Source: Ideonella sp. MAG2
GTDB lineage: Bacteria; Pseudomonadota; Gammaproteobacteria; Burkholderiales; Burkholderiaceae_C
Assembly: GCA_004359425.1 (NCBI GenBank)
Contig: PTEU01000002.1
Coordinates: 234,362 to 298,361 of the forward strand
Direction of reading: 5' to 3'
DNA: 64,000 bases
Shown here: piece by piece, positions 26,209-34,906 of the stretch
How the letters are laid out: every line of letters starts with the position of its first letter
Position numbering within the stretch: position 1 is the first letter of the stretch
The notes under the pieces: generated by a model
Seen by the model: only the letters and a program-made list of their open reading frames with translations
Database searches by the model: none
Told to the model about the DNA's origin: nothing
Position numbers and translations under genes: made by a program

Positions 26209-27126
26209 TCAGCCCCACCTTGTGGTGTCGGTGACTTCTAGGTGGTCGGGGTCATTGTGCTGGCGGCGGGTGCTGCGCAGCACCTGCTCCATCATCTCGC
26301 CCCAGGCACCTTGGCCGGTGCGCTTGAGCTCGTCTTCACGCGCACGCATCAAATCACTCAGCTCAACCCCGCGCAGGCGGTCGGTGGCGCGGCCGGGTTG
26401 GACGGCTGCGCCGTTGCCAAAATGGGCGGCCACTCGTTTGACCACCGAGTGGTAGATCTGCGAGACGCGCGAGGGCGTCACGTTCAGCGAGCGTGCCACT
26501 TCCACCGGGCTCAGGCCCACGCCCAGGTAGGCGTCGATGACCATGCGCTCGCGTTCCGGCAGTTCGGCAAAAAAAGCTTCCAGTCGCCGCATCACAATGG
26601 CCGTATCCACACGGGCCTCCACCTCTTCTTGCGGCGTGGCCGGGTGGAAGCGGTGGGCGTGCTCATCCTCTTCGTCGTCCACGCTTTGCTGGTAGCGGCC
26701 CAACTGGTCCGCCTGCAACAGCGAGCTGATTTCTTCAGAGGGCATGCCCGTCAACCCTGCCAACTGATTGGGGCTGGGGTCACGGCCGTGCTCAGAGCGG
26801 TAGCGCTCACGGGCGATCTGCAAGACCTTGATCTTGCGGCGCTCACCGCGCGTCAAGTAGTCCATGTGGCGCAATTCATCCAGCATGGCGCCCTTGACCC
26901 GCATTCGGGCATAGCGCACAAAGGCTTCTTGCGCCTCCTCAGTCTCGCGGTCACCTTCCCACTCGAAGCTGACCGCAGCCTGCGCTACGGCGATCAGGCC
27001 CACTTGAATCAGGTCCGCGCGCTCAACGTTGGCAGGCAAATGGCGCACCAGCGCCTGAGCCTGTTTGCGGACCCAGGATTGGTTCCTAGCGATAAGAACC
27101 GACGGCACACCTTGCATGGAGATCAT
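26209..27126 (-). CDS. FliA/WhiG-type RNA polymerase sigma factor
   Basis: About 305 residues run from ATG 27126; a longer TTG start at 27171 and an ATG at 27117 are also possible and none has a good ribosome site. Sigma region 2 is seen in VERADLIQVGLIAVAQAAVSFEW and FVRYARMRVKGAMLDELR. Region 3 spans KIKVLQIARERYRSEHGRDPSPNQLAGLTG. Region 4 has LPERERMVIDAYLGVGLSPVEVARSLNVTPSRVSQIYHSVV. An acidic His-containing linker (DDEEDEHAHRFHP) and a ~60-residue C-terminal extension are extra. No flagellar gene is nearby, so a flagellar role is uncertain; it may be a diverged FliA or another alternative sigma factor. Confidence 0.8.
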   Translation of the reverse strand: MISMQGVPSVLIARNQSWVRKQAQALVRHLPANVERADLIQVGLIAVAQAAVSFEWEGDRETEEAQEAFVRYARMRVKGAMLDELRHMDYLTRGERRKIKVLQIARERYRSEHGRDPSPNQLAGLTGMPSEEISSLLQADQLGRYQQSVDDEEDEHAHRFHPATPQEEVEARVDTAIVMRRLEAFFAELPERERMVIDAYLGVGLSPVEVARSLNVTPSRVSQIYHSVVKRVAAHFGNGAAVQPGRATDRLRGVELSDLMRAREDELKRTGQGAWGEMMEQVLRSTRRQHNDPDHLEVTDTTRWG

Positions 27127-27270
27127 GCGAAGGATGTTAGGCAGACCACCGATTTCGAATCGATGGAGCAAGGCCGCTTTCGCCCCAGATATCGCTTACA
27201 CCTTGGTCACTGTTCTGCTAGGAACCCATAGGACGTGACATTTGTCGCCCAAGGCCTGCCGACTCGGTCG

Positions 27271-27298
27271 AAAAAAAGCCCGGCACAAGGCCGGGCAG
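27271..27298 (-). terminator. Rho-independent terminator of mscS
   Basis: On the minus strand GCCCGGC pairs with GCCGGGC around a short loop and is followed by seven Ts. It lies about 30 bases after the mscS stop. Confidence 0.9.
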
Positions 27299-27327
27299 AT
27301 GCATGGGCGGACGATTCCGCCAAAAGT

Positions 27328-28140
27328 TTAGAGTTGCTGAATCTTGTGAATTTGCGTCGGCGTAGGCGCAGGCCAGCCAGCTTCCTTGCACACGCGCACA
27401 ATCGCTTCGTTGGTGTCGAAGTAGACCTGCCAGTAGTGCTGGTTGTTGGTATAGGGGCGCACCGCAATCACTGGGCCGTTCAGGTTCATGTCCAGCAGGG
27501 CCACTTCCACGCCAGGGTCAGCCACCACATTGGGAATCTTGGACACGGCCTCACGCAGGCGGCTGATCGCCTCGATCGGGTCCACGCTGCCTGCCAACTG
27601 GGCAGTACGGTCGACCCGGCGCGCGGGCAGTACCGAGAAGTTCTGCATGGTGTCGCCAAAGATCTTGCCGTTGCCCACCATGGTCAGCACATTGTCCGGG
27701 GTGACGATGGTGGTGGCGAACAAGCCCAACTCACGCACCGTGCCCACCACACCACCCACGCTGACAAAGTCACCCACCTTGAAGGGACGCAACACCAGCA
27801 TGAACGCCCCGGCGGCAAAGTTGCCCAGCATGCCGCTCCAGGCGGCACCAATGGCCACACCGGCACCGGCCAGCAGCGCTGCAAACGAGGTGGTCTGGAT
27901 GCCGAAGTAGCCCAGAATGCCCATGACCAGGGCGATGTTCAAGGCCACGGCCACGATGCTGCCCAGGTACTTGGTCAGCGTGGGGTCCACATTGTTGCGG
28001 CCCATGGCCGCCTGGATCAGGCCCACCACCCGGCCTATCAGCCAGCGGCCAATGATCCAAAACGCCAACGATGCCAGCACTTTGATGGCCAGCTCGGTCA
28101 CGGTGGTGCTCAGAAAATTCTGCAAAGATGCGGTATCCAT
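27328..28140 (-). CDS. mscS: Small-conductance mechanosensitive channel, MscS family
   Basis: ATG 28140 gives 270 residues, the short E. coli MscS size. Three membrane helices are visible: TELAIKVLASLAFWIIGRWL, YLGSIVAVALNIALVMGILGYF and the pore helix AALLAGAGVAIGAAWSGMLGNF, rich in Gly/Ala as required for packing. The cytoplasmic beta domain follows (FMLVLRPFKVGDFVSVGGVVGTVRELGLF, then TPDNVLTMVGNGKI) and ends in an alpha/beta vestibule. The channel opens on hypo-osmotic shock to release solutes. It has its own terminator at 27271-27298. Confidence 0.94.
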   Translation of the reverse strand: MDTASLQNFLSTTVTELAIKVLASLAFWIIGRWLIGRVVGLIQAAMGRNNVDPTLTKYLGSIVAVALNIALVMGILGYFGIQTTSFAALLAGAGVAIGAAWSGMLGNFAAGAFMLVLRPFKVGDFVSVGGVVGTVRELGLFATTIVTPDNVLTMVGNGKIFGDTMQNFSVLPARRVDRTAQLAGSVDPIEAISRLREAVSKIPNVVADPGVEVALLDMNLNGPVIAVRPYTNNQHYWQVYFDTNEAIVRVCKEAGWPAPTPTQIHKIQQL

Positions 28141-28196
28141 GGATCGGACTCCTCCGGTCAAGGGGTTTAGAAAACGGCGCGAGTGTGCCCAGCGCC

Positions 28197-28213
28197 GGTG
28201 ACAACTTGTCACC
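28197..28213. promoter_or_regulatory. Perfect 17-bp palindrome between mscS and bktB
   Basis: GGTGACAA-C-TTGTCACC has 8-bp perfect arms. It is 57 bases before mscS and about 190 before bktB. It has no T-tract, so an operator is more likely than a terminator. The cognate regulator is unknown. Confidence 0.5.
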
Positions 28214-28406
28214 GCCTGAGTGAAGGGATTGAGGGTCTGCCCCTATAAATCACACCCGCGTGGCTGCGATGATGCACCACAACGACAGCCCCGTGACATG
28301 CAACTTGCCCCAGTGCTGTCAGCCCACCGCAATCCGGCAGGCGTAGGCTGTGCTTCGGCAAGGGCGTTCGGGCCCAGCACCAATTCCATCGACTTAGGAG
28401 ACCGAC

Positions 28407-29594
28407 TTGAGCAATTCCCGAGACGTATTCGTCGTCGGTGCCGCGCGCACCGCCATTGGCACCTTTGGGGGCACTTTGAAGGACAGCCCGCCCGCTGACC
28501 TGGCCACCTTGGTGGTCAAAACCGCCATTGCCCGCAGCGGCGCAGAGGCCGGGCGCATTGGCCACCTGGCCATGGGCACAGTCATCCCCACCGAGCCCCG
28601 CGATGCCTACCTCTCGCGCGTGGCGGCGGTGCAAGCCGGGCTGCCCAAAGAGACACCCGCCTTCAACGTCAACCGCCTGTGCGGCTCGGGCCTCCAGGCC
28701 ATCATCTCGGCCTCGCAGGCCATCATGCTGGGCGACTGCGACATGGCCATCGGTGCGGGTGCCGAGTCCATGAGCCGTGGGGCATACATGATGCCCAATG
28801 CCCGTTGGGGCGCACGCATGGGCGACACCCAGATTCTGGACATGATGGTGGGGGCCTTGCATGACCCCTTCCACAAGATCCACATGGGCATCACCGCTGA
28901 AAACGTGGCCGAGCAGTTCGGCATCAGCCGTGAGCAAATGGACGCATTGGCCGTAGAAAGCCAGCGCCGCGCCGCCGCCGCCATCGAGGCTGGCCGTTTC
29001 AAAGACCAGATCGTGGGCGTCGAGATCGCCAGCCGCAAAGGCACCGTGGTGTTTGACACCGACGAGCATGTGAAGCCCGGCACAACGATGGAAGCGCTGG
29101 CCAAGATGCGTGCCGCCTTCAAAAAGGACGGCAGCGTCACCGCCGGTAATGCCTCGGGCCTGAACGACGGTGCCGCAGCCGTGGTGCTGGCCAGTGGCGA
29201 CGCTGTCAAGAGCGGCAATCTGCGCCCCCTGGCCCGCTTGGTGACCTACGCCCACGCCGGTGTCGAGCCTACCATCATGGGCATTGGCCCGGTGCCCGCC
29301 ACCCGCATCGCCCTGGAGCGCGCCGGCCTGAGCGTGAACGACCTGGATGTGATCGAGTCCAACGAGGCCTTTGCCGCCCAGGCCTGCGCTGTCGTCAAAG
29401 AACTGGGGCTGGACCCGGCCAAGGTCAACCCCAATGGCTCCGGCATCTCGCTGGGCCACCCCGTCGGGGCCACCGGAGCCATCATCACCACCAAGGCGCT
29501 GTATGAGCTGCAACGCGTGGGTGGCCGCTATGCCTTGGTGACCATGTGCATTGGCGGCGGCCAAGGCATTGCCGCCATCTTCGAGCGCGTCTAA
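28407..29594 (+). CDS. bktB: Beta-ketothiolase (BktB-like acetyl-CoA acetyltransferase)
   Basis: This thiolase condenses or cleaves 3-ketoacyl-CoA. TTG 28407 has AGGAG six bases upstream, giving 395 residues, the normal family length. The acylated Cys is in NRLCGSGLQAI, the His in NPNGSGISLGHPVGATGA, and the second Cys in TMCIGGGQGIAAIFERV. The sequence tracks Cupriavidus BktB closely (RTAIGTFGGTLKD, ALHDPFHKIHMGITAENVA), which accepts C4-C5 chains, as in polyhydroxyalkanoate synthesis or short-chain degradation. No phaB or phaC gene is adjacent. The palindrome at 28197 may control it. Confidence 0.9.
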   Translation: MSNSRDVFVVGAARTAIGTFGGTLKDSPPADLATLVVKTAIARSGAEAGRIGHLAMGTVIPTEPRDAYLSRVAAVQAGLPKETPAFNVNRLCGSGLQAIISASQAIMLGDCDMAIGAGAESMSRGAYMMPNARWGARMGDTQILDMMVGALHDPFHKIHMGITAENVAEQFGISREQMDALAVESQRRAAAAIEAGRFKDQIVGVEIASRKGTVVFDTDEHVKPGTTMEALAKMRAAFKKDGSVTAGNASGLNDGAAAVVLASGDAVKSGNLRPLARLVTYAHAGVEPTIMGIGPVPATRIALERAGLSVNDLDVIESNEAFAAQACAVVKELGLDPAKVNPNGSGISLGHPVGATGAIITTKALYELQRVGGRYALVTMCIGGGQGIAAIFERV

Positions 29595-29605
29595 ACCTGC
29601 TCACA

Positions 29606-29632
29606 GGCGGGCCCCTGGGAAGGGTGCCCGCC
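29606..29632. terminator. GC-rich stem-loop between convergent bktB and DUF1854 gene
   Basis: GGCGGGC pairs perfectly with GCCCGCC around a 13-base loop, 12 bases after the bktB stop. There is no T-run, so termination strength is uncertain. Confidence 0.4.
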
Positions 29633-29671
29633 GCAGCATCAGCGCCAGCGCCTTGCGCCAGCCTGTTCAGC

Positions 29672-30163
29672 TCACAAAAAGCGCTCCAGCAGACGCTTGG
29701 AGTGGCGGTCGAGCTGGGTGAGGTCCCGCACCTCAAACACAATGCCGTGCCCGCTGGTGATCAGCAAGCGCCCGCGCTCGGGCAAGCGGCGGATGTCCTC
29801 CTCCACCTTGAGCACCAAACTGGTGGGGCCGCGGTCGGTGTCCACCTCCCAGGTGCTGGGTGTGGAGAAGGTGGAGACGCTGCGAATGCGCTCGATCACC
29901 GGCATGAATTCGCGCGCGGCCAACTCCTCCAGCAAATGCTGGCGGCTGGCCTCGGGCAGGGCATCTACCCGAGCGATAAAGGCCAGCTCCTTGCCTTCGG
30001 CACTGACCAGCGAGATGTGCTCGCGCGGCGCGCTGATGGGAAAGGCCCTCACCGGCATCACGCCTGCGTGGGTGTGGCCATCGGGCGTGGTGCAGACCAG
30101 GCGTCCATGCGGGTCGCGCGTGAGGCTCAGTCCGTCGGTCATGGGGGCAGTGGGTAAGCTCAT
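29672..30163 (-). CDS. Cyanophycin metabolism-associated DUF1854 protein
   Basis: The protein has 163 residues. It matches the DUF1854 family found next to cyanophycin synthetase genes: VMPVRAFPISAPREHISLVSAEGKELAFI, key parts, FMPVIERIRSVSTFSTPSTWEVDTDRG, and LVLKVEEDIRRLPERGRLLITSGHGIVFEVRDL. It is mostly beta with no membrane segment or catalytic motif. The gene lies 11 bases downstream of the ABC transporter gene, in the same direction, so the two form one transcript divergent from the cphA genes. Its biochemical role is not known; a partner of the transporter is a reasonable guess. Confidence 0.85.
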   Translation of the reverse strand: MSLPTAPMTDGLSLTRDPHGRLVCTTPDGHTHAGVMPVRAFPISAPREHISLVSAEGKELAFIARVDALPEASRQHLLEELAAREFMPVIERIRSVSTFSTPSTWEVDTDRGPTSLVLKVEEDIRRLPERGRLLITSGHGIVFEVRDLTQLDRHSKRLLERFL

Positions 30164-30174
30164 GGCAATCTGCG

Positions 30175-32514
30175 TTAAGCAGCCGAGTGGGCCGAAGGCT
30201 GGGGCAACTGCTGGGCCAGCAGCACGGCGTCATGGTCGGACTCACCGTCCTCCTCAGCCTCGGCCTTGCGGGCCTGGGCCTCATAGAGCCGCCAGTAGTG
30301 GCCTTGTCTCGCCATCAGCTCATCATGCGGCCCCACTTCCACCACCTCGCCCCGGTCCATCACCACCAGCCGGTCGGCCTTGCGCAGGGTGGAGAGGCGG
30401 TGGGCAATGGCAATGGTGGTGCGGCCCTGCACCAGGTTGTCCAGCGCCTTTTGAATCTCTTTTTCGGTTTCGGTGTCGACGGCCGACGTGGCCTCGTCCA
30501 AGATCAGCAGGCGCGGGTCGATCAGCAAGGCCCGCGCAATACTGATGCGCTGGCGCTCACCGCCCGAGAGGCCTTGGCCGCGCTCGCCCACCAGCGAGTC
30601 ATAGCCCTGCGGCAGGCGCAAGATGAAGTCGTGCGCATGGGCTGCGCGGGCGGCGGCCATCACCTCTTCGCGCGTGGCACCGGGCTTGCCGTAGGCAATG
30701 TTCTCGGCAATGGTGCCAAAGAAGAGGAAGGGCTCTTGCAGCACCAGGCCAATGTGCTTGCGGTAATCGGCCACCTTGAAGCGGCGGATGTCGGTGCCGT
30801 CAATCAAGATGCGGCCGTCCGTCACGTCATAGAAGCGGCAAATCAAATTGACCAGCGTGCTCTTGCCCGAGCCGCTGTGGCCCACCAGGCCAATCATCTC
30901 GCCGGGGCGAATGTCCAAATTCAAGCCACGGATCACCGAGCGGTTGCCATAGCGAAACGCAATGTTCTCCATGGTCACGCCGCCCAGCACCTGCGGGTCT
31001 TTCACCGGGTCGGTGGGCTCGGGCACATTGGAGACATGGTCGAGGATGTCAAAAATGCGCTTGGCCCCAGCCGCTGCCTTTTGGGTGACCGAGACAATGC
31101 GGCTCATGGAGTCGAGCCGGCCATAAAAGCGCCCGATGTAGGCGATGAAGGCGGTGAGCACGCCCACCGTGATGTCGCCCTTGCTGACCTGCCAAATGCC
31201 AAAGGCCCATACCACCAGCAAGCCGATGTCGGTGAGCAAAGACACCGTGGGCGTGAACAAGCTCCAGGTCTTGTTGAGTTTGTCGTTCACCGCCAAATTC
31301 TGCTTATTGGCCTCGCGGAAGCGCCCGGCCTCGCGGCCCTCTTGCGCAAAAGCCTTGACCACCCGAATACCTGGGATGGTGTCGGCCAGCACATTGGTGA
31401 CTTCGCCCCAGACGCGGTCGATCTTTTCGAAGCCGGTGCGCAGACGGTCGCGCACCAAATGGATCATCCAGGCAATAAAGGGCAGCGGCAGCAAGGTCAC
31501 CAGCGCCAGCCAGGGGTTGATGGAGAACAGGATCACCGAGGTCATGCCCAGCATCAGCACGTCGGTCGCAAAGTCCAGCGCATGCAAGGAGAGGAAGACC
31601 GAGATGCGGTCGGTCTCTGAGCCAATGCGGGCCATCAGGTCGCCCGTGCGCTTGGCCCCGAAGTAGTCCAAGGACAAATCCAGCAAATGCTCAAAGGCGG
31701 TGGTCCGCAAGTCCGCCGCAATGCGCTCAGACACCAGGGCTAAAAGCCAAGTGCGAGCCCAGCCCAAGCCCCAAGCCAACAACCCCGAGCCCAACAAGCC
31801 CGAGAGCAGCAGCATCACATAGCTGGCGTCGATCTTCTGCCCGTTTTGAAACGGAATCAACACCTCGTCCATCAGCGGGATGGTCAGGTAGGGCGGCACC
31901 AGCGTGGCGGCCGTCGAGGCCAGGGTCAGTGCAAAGCCAACAATCAGTTGCCACTTGTAGGGTTTGGCAAAGCGGCCCAGGCGCAGCAGCACCCAGGTGG
32001 ATGGGGCCTCGGTCAACTCGCGGCTGCACAGGGCGCAATCATCGCTGTCGTCGGGCAGGCGCGCTTGGCACGAAGGGCAGCGCGTCGGGTCTTCGCCTTG
32101 GGCCGCATGGCCGGTGCGCAAGGCCGCCACGGCCTGCTCAAAGCGCTTGACAAAGCGCAGGGCTTGCACGTTGAGGCCCAGGGTGAAGCGCCAACGCGCC
32201 AAACGCGCGCTGGCCGAATGCAGTGCCAAGGTCCCCACGCCCGCATGGTCATGGTGTTGCAGGCTGAGCTCGGGGCTGAGGGCATAGGCCGTCCAGTCGG
32301 TGTCGCTGGGCATGCGTGCCCACAGGCGCTGGGTGGTCAGCAGCAAATGGCCCGCACCAAAGTTCAAACCCTCATTCAAGTCAACCGGCAGATGAGCCAG
32401 CACGTTCTCCGCCGCATGGAGCGGCGGCATCGTGCTGCCCAGTGCCGCCTCGATGGCAGCGGAGGATCCCGCTGACATCAGGTTCAACGAGGGAGAGTGT
32501 GGGTGTTCATGCAT
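30175..32514 (-). CDS. Cyanophycin-associated ABC transporter, fused membrane and ATPase domains
   Basis: ATG 32514 gives 779 residues. The first ~200 are soluble and include a zinc-ribbon-like CPSCQARLPDDSDDCALC. An exporter-type six-helix membrane domain follows (WQLIVGFALTLASTAATLVPPY; ALDFATDVLMLGMTSVILF). The ATPase has Walker A GLVGHSGSGKSTL, signature LSGGERQR, Walker B LLILDEATSAVD and the switch His in IAIAHRLST. It resembles lipid or peptide exporters of the MsbA type, with the extra N-domain typical of the cyanophycin-linked family. The substrate is unknown. It is divergent from the cphA2-like gene by 137 bp, a shared control region. Confidence 0.88.
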   Translation of the reverse strand: MHEHPHSPSLNLMSAGSSAAIEAALGSTMPPLHAAENVLAHLPVDLNEGLNFGAGHLLLTTQRLWARMPSDTDWTAYALSPELSLQHHDHAGVGTLALHSASARLARWRFTLGLNVQALRFVKRFEQAVAALRTGHAAQGEDPTRCPSCQARLPDDSDDCALCSRELTEAPSTWVLLRLGRFAKPYKWQLIVGFALTLASTAATLVPPYLTIPLMDEVLIPFQNGQKIDASYVMLLLSGLLGSGLLAWGLGWARTWLLALVSERIAADLRTTAFEHLLDLSLDYFGAKRTGDLMARIGSETDRISVFLSLHALDFATDVLMLGMTSVILFSINPWLALVTLLPLPFIAWMIHLVRDRLRTGFEKIDRVWGEVTNVLADTIPGIRVVKAFAQEGREAGRFREANKQNLAVNDKLNKTWSLFTPTVSLLTDIGLLVVWAFGIWQVSKGDITVGVLTAFIAYIGRFYGRLDSMSRIVSVTQKAAAGAKRIFDILDHVSNVPEPTDPVKDPQVLGGVTMENIAFRYGNRSVIRGLNLDIRPGEMIGLVGHSGSGKSTLVNLICRFYDVTDGRILIDGTDIRRFKVADYRKHIGLVLQEPFLFFGTIAENIAYGKPGATREEVMAAARAAHAHDFILRLPQGYDSLVGERGQGLSGGERQRISIARALLIDPRLLILDEATSAVDTETEKEIQKALDNLVQGRTTIAIAHRLSTLRKADRLVVMDRGEVVEVGPHDELMARQGHYWRLYEAQARKAEAEEDGESDHDAVLLAQQLPQPSAHSAA

Positions 32515-32651
32515 GGTGGGAGGATTCTCGGTCAAAGCCGACCCTTCACAACGCCAACGCTCACAGCGCGTTGACCCTTCCGCAAAAGCGCTCAATCCCG
32601 GCGCAAAATGCCTCCCACATCGGCCCATTCTCGTAATCCAATCTCTTGCCC

Positions 32652-34859
32652 ATGACCGCAGCCCCCTTCGACCTCCAATTGCAACGCATCACATATCTGC
32701 GCGGCCCCAATATCTGGACCTACCGCCCCGTGATGGAGGTCTGGCTGGATCTGGGAGCCTTGGAGCAAGCCCCCTCCAATGCCCTGCCCGGCTTCACCGA
32801 CCGCCTGCTGGCCCTGCTGCCCGCCCTGGAGGAGCACCACTGCGGCGTGGGCGAGCGCGGCGGCTTCATCCAGCGCCTGCGTGAGGGCACCTGGGCCGGC
32901 CACATCCTGGAGCACTGCGTCATCGAGTTGCTGAACCTGGCGGGCATGCCCACCGGCTTTGGCCAGACCCGCTCCACCTCGCAGCCTGGCGTCTACCGCA
33001 TGGTCTTCCGGGCCCGCAATGAGCAAGTCGGCCGCGCCGCCCTGATGCAAGGCCACGCCTTGCTGATGGCCGCCATCAACGATCAGCCCTTTGATGTCAA
33101 AGCCGCTGTCGATGTGGTGCGCGAAGCCATTGACGATTGCTACTTGGGCCCCTCCACCGCCTGCATCGTGGGGGCCGCCACCGACCGCCGCATCCCGCAC
33201 ATCCGCCTGAACGACGGCAATTTGGTGCAGTTGGGCTACGGTGCCGCCCAGCGCCGCATCTGGACAGCCGAGACCGACCTGACCGGCGCCATTGCTGAAA
33301 ACATTGCGGGCGACAAAGACCTGACCAAAACCTTGCTCAAGGCCTGCGGCGTGCCCGTGCCCGAAGGCGTGGTGGTGGCCAGCCCCGAAGAAGCCTGGGA
33401 CGCAGCCCAAGACATCGGCCTGCCCGTGGTGGTCAAACCCACCGACGCCAACCATGGCCGGGGCGTCACCCTCGACCTCTCCAAGCGTGAAGACATCGAA
33501 GCCGCCTTCAAGGTGGCCGATGCCGAAGGCTCCGAGGTCATCGTCGAGACCTTCATCCGCGGCAATGAGCACCGCATGTTGGTGGTGGGCGGCCAATTGG
33601 TGGCGGCAGCCCGGGGCGACGAGGCCTGGATCACGGCCGACGGCCACCAGACCGTGATGCAGTTGATCGACAGCCAGATCAACTCCGACCCGCGCCGCGG
33701 CACCACCGAAGACCACCCGCTGAACCGCCTGGACCCGCGAGAAGACCCCGTCATCATGCTGGACCTGCAACGCCAAGGCTTTGGCCTGGACGAGGTGCCC
33801 CCAGTAGGCAAGCGCCTGCTGGTGCAGCGCAACGGCAATGTGGCCATTGACTGCACCGACGACGTACACCCCGAGGTGGCCCACAGCGTCTGCCTGGCCG
33901 CCAAGGCCGTGGGCCTGGACATTGCCGGCATTGATTTGGTTTGCGAAGACATTCGCCGCCCCCTGCAAGCCCAAGGCGGCGCGATTGTGGAGGTCAACGC
34001 TGGCCCCGGCCTGCTCATGCACCTCAAACCCGCCGAAGGCCAGCCTCGGCCCGTGGGCCAGGCCATCGTCGAGCACCTCTTCCCCTCCGAGCAAGAAGGC
34101 GACGGCGACCGCCCCGGCCGCATCCCCATCGTCGGTGTGGCGGGTACCCAAAGCACCGCCACCATTGCCCGGGCCGTCGCCTGGCTGGTGCAGTTGTCGG
34201 GCCGCCCCACCGCCCTGGCCTGCCAAGATGGGCTGTTCATTGGCAGCCGCCGCATCGAGCGCGCGGGCAAGCAGTTCTGGGACCAGAGCCACCGCCTGCT
34301 GATGAACCGCGACGCCCGCGCCGCCGTTTTTGAAAACCCCGCTCGCCTGATCTTGGACGACGGCCTGCCCTATGACCGCTGCCACGTTGGCGTGGTGACC
34401 GACTTTGACGGCTGGCAAGGCTTGGCCCACCACGATGTGCGTGAGGCCGACCACTTGCACAAAGTGCTGCGCACTCAAATCGACGTGGTGTTCAGCGACG
34501 GTGCCGGTGTGCTGAACGCCAACGACCCCCGTGTGGCCGCCTTGGCCGAGCTGTGCGATGGCGAAGTGCTGTTCTACGGCCACGAACTTGACGGCCAACT
34601 GCCGCAAGCCCTCGTCGACCACTTGGCCCAAGGGGGCCGCGCCGCCGTGCTGCGCCAAGGCACGGTGCGCTTGCAGCAAGGTGCCAGCACCGTGGCCACG
34701 CTGGACATTGCGGGCCTGCTGGCGCGCCATGGGGCGCAGGGCGACACGGCCCTGACCCACGCCCTGCTGGCCGCCGTGGCCAGCGCCTGGGGCTTTGGCA
34801 TCTCGCCCGAGCTGATTGCCGCCGGCATTGAAACCTTCCCCCTGCGCGCCCCTGCCTGA
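32652..34859 (+). CDS. CphA2-like cyanophycin synthetase with degenerate ligase domain
   Basis: ATG 32652 gives 735 residues. The N-terminal domain (YLRGPNIWTYRPVMEVWLDLG) and central ATP-grasp (VPVPEGVVVASPEEAWDAAQDIGLPVVVKPTDANHGRGVT, key parts; AIVEVNAGPGLLMHL) match cyanophycin synthetases. The C-terminal Mur-ligase domain is short. Where CphA has GTNGKTTT, this protein reads GTQSTATI at residues ~498-505, losing the Gly-Lys of the P-loop. That is the pattern described for CphA2, which joins preformed beta-Asp-Arg dipeptides rather than free Asp and Arg. The true cphA lies 47 bases downstream, so the pair probably recycles and makes polymer together. Confidence 0.87.
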   Translation: MTAAPFDLQLQRITYLRGPNIWTYRPVMEVWLDLGALEQAPSNALPGFTDRLLALLPALEEHHCGVGERGGFIQRLREGTWAGHILEHCVIELLNLAGMPTGFGQTRSTSQPGVYRMVFRARNEQVGRAALMQGHALLMAAINDQPFDVKAAVDVVREAIDDCYLGPSTACIVGAATDRRIPHIRLNDGNLVQLGYGAAQRRIWTAETDLTGAIAENIAGDKDLTKTLLKACGVPVPEGVVVASPEEAWDAAQDIGLPVVVKPTDANHGRGVTLDLSKREDIEAAFKVADAEGSEVIVETFIRGNEHRMLVVGGQLVAAARGDEAWITADGHQTVMQLIDSQINSDPRRGTTEDHPLNRLDPREDPVIMLDLQRQGFGLDEVPPVGKRLLVQRNGNVAIDCTDDVHPEVAHSVCLAAKAVGLDIAGIDLVCEDIRRPLQAQGGAIVEVNAGPGLLMHLKPAEGQPRPVGQAIVEHLFPSEQEGDGDRPGRIPIVGVAGTQSTATIARAVAWLVQLSGRPTALACQDGLFIGSRRIERAGKQFWDQSHRLLMNRDARAAVFENPARLILDDGLPYDRCHVGVVTDFDGWQGLAHHDVREADHLHKVLRTQIDVVFSDGAGVLNANDPRVAALAELCDGEVLFYGHELDGQLPQALVDHLAQGGRAAVLRQGTVRLQQGASTVATLDIAGLLARHGAQGDTALTHALLAAVASAWGFGISPELIAAGIETFPLRAPA

Positions 34860-34906
34860 GCACGCCCACCTTCAGCATTACCCCGCCCTGAGCAACGGAC
34901 ACCCTC

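Noticed and set aside
27140..27175. tRNA-like GATTTCGAATC sequence
   Set aside because: It is only a short palindrome; no cloverleaf can be drawn around it.
30187..31620. Plus-strand frame of 477 codons opposite the ABC transporter
   Set aside because: It is the shadow of a clearly conserved transporter reading frame.
32592..34760. Long minus-strand frame (722 codons) opposite the CphA2-like gene
   Set aside because: It is the antisense shadow of a GC-rich gene; its product is low-complexity Gly/Val/His-rich with no domain.
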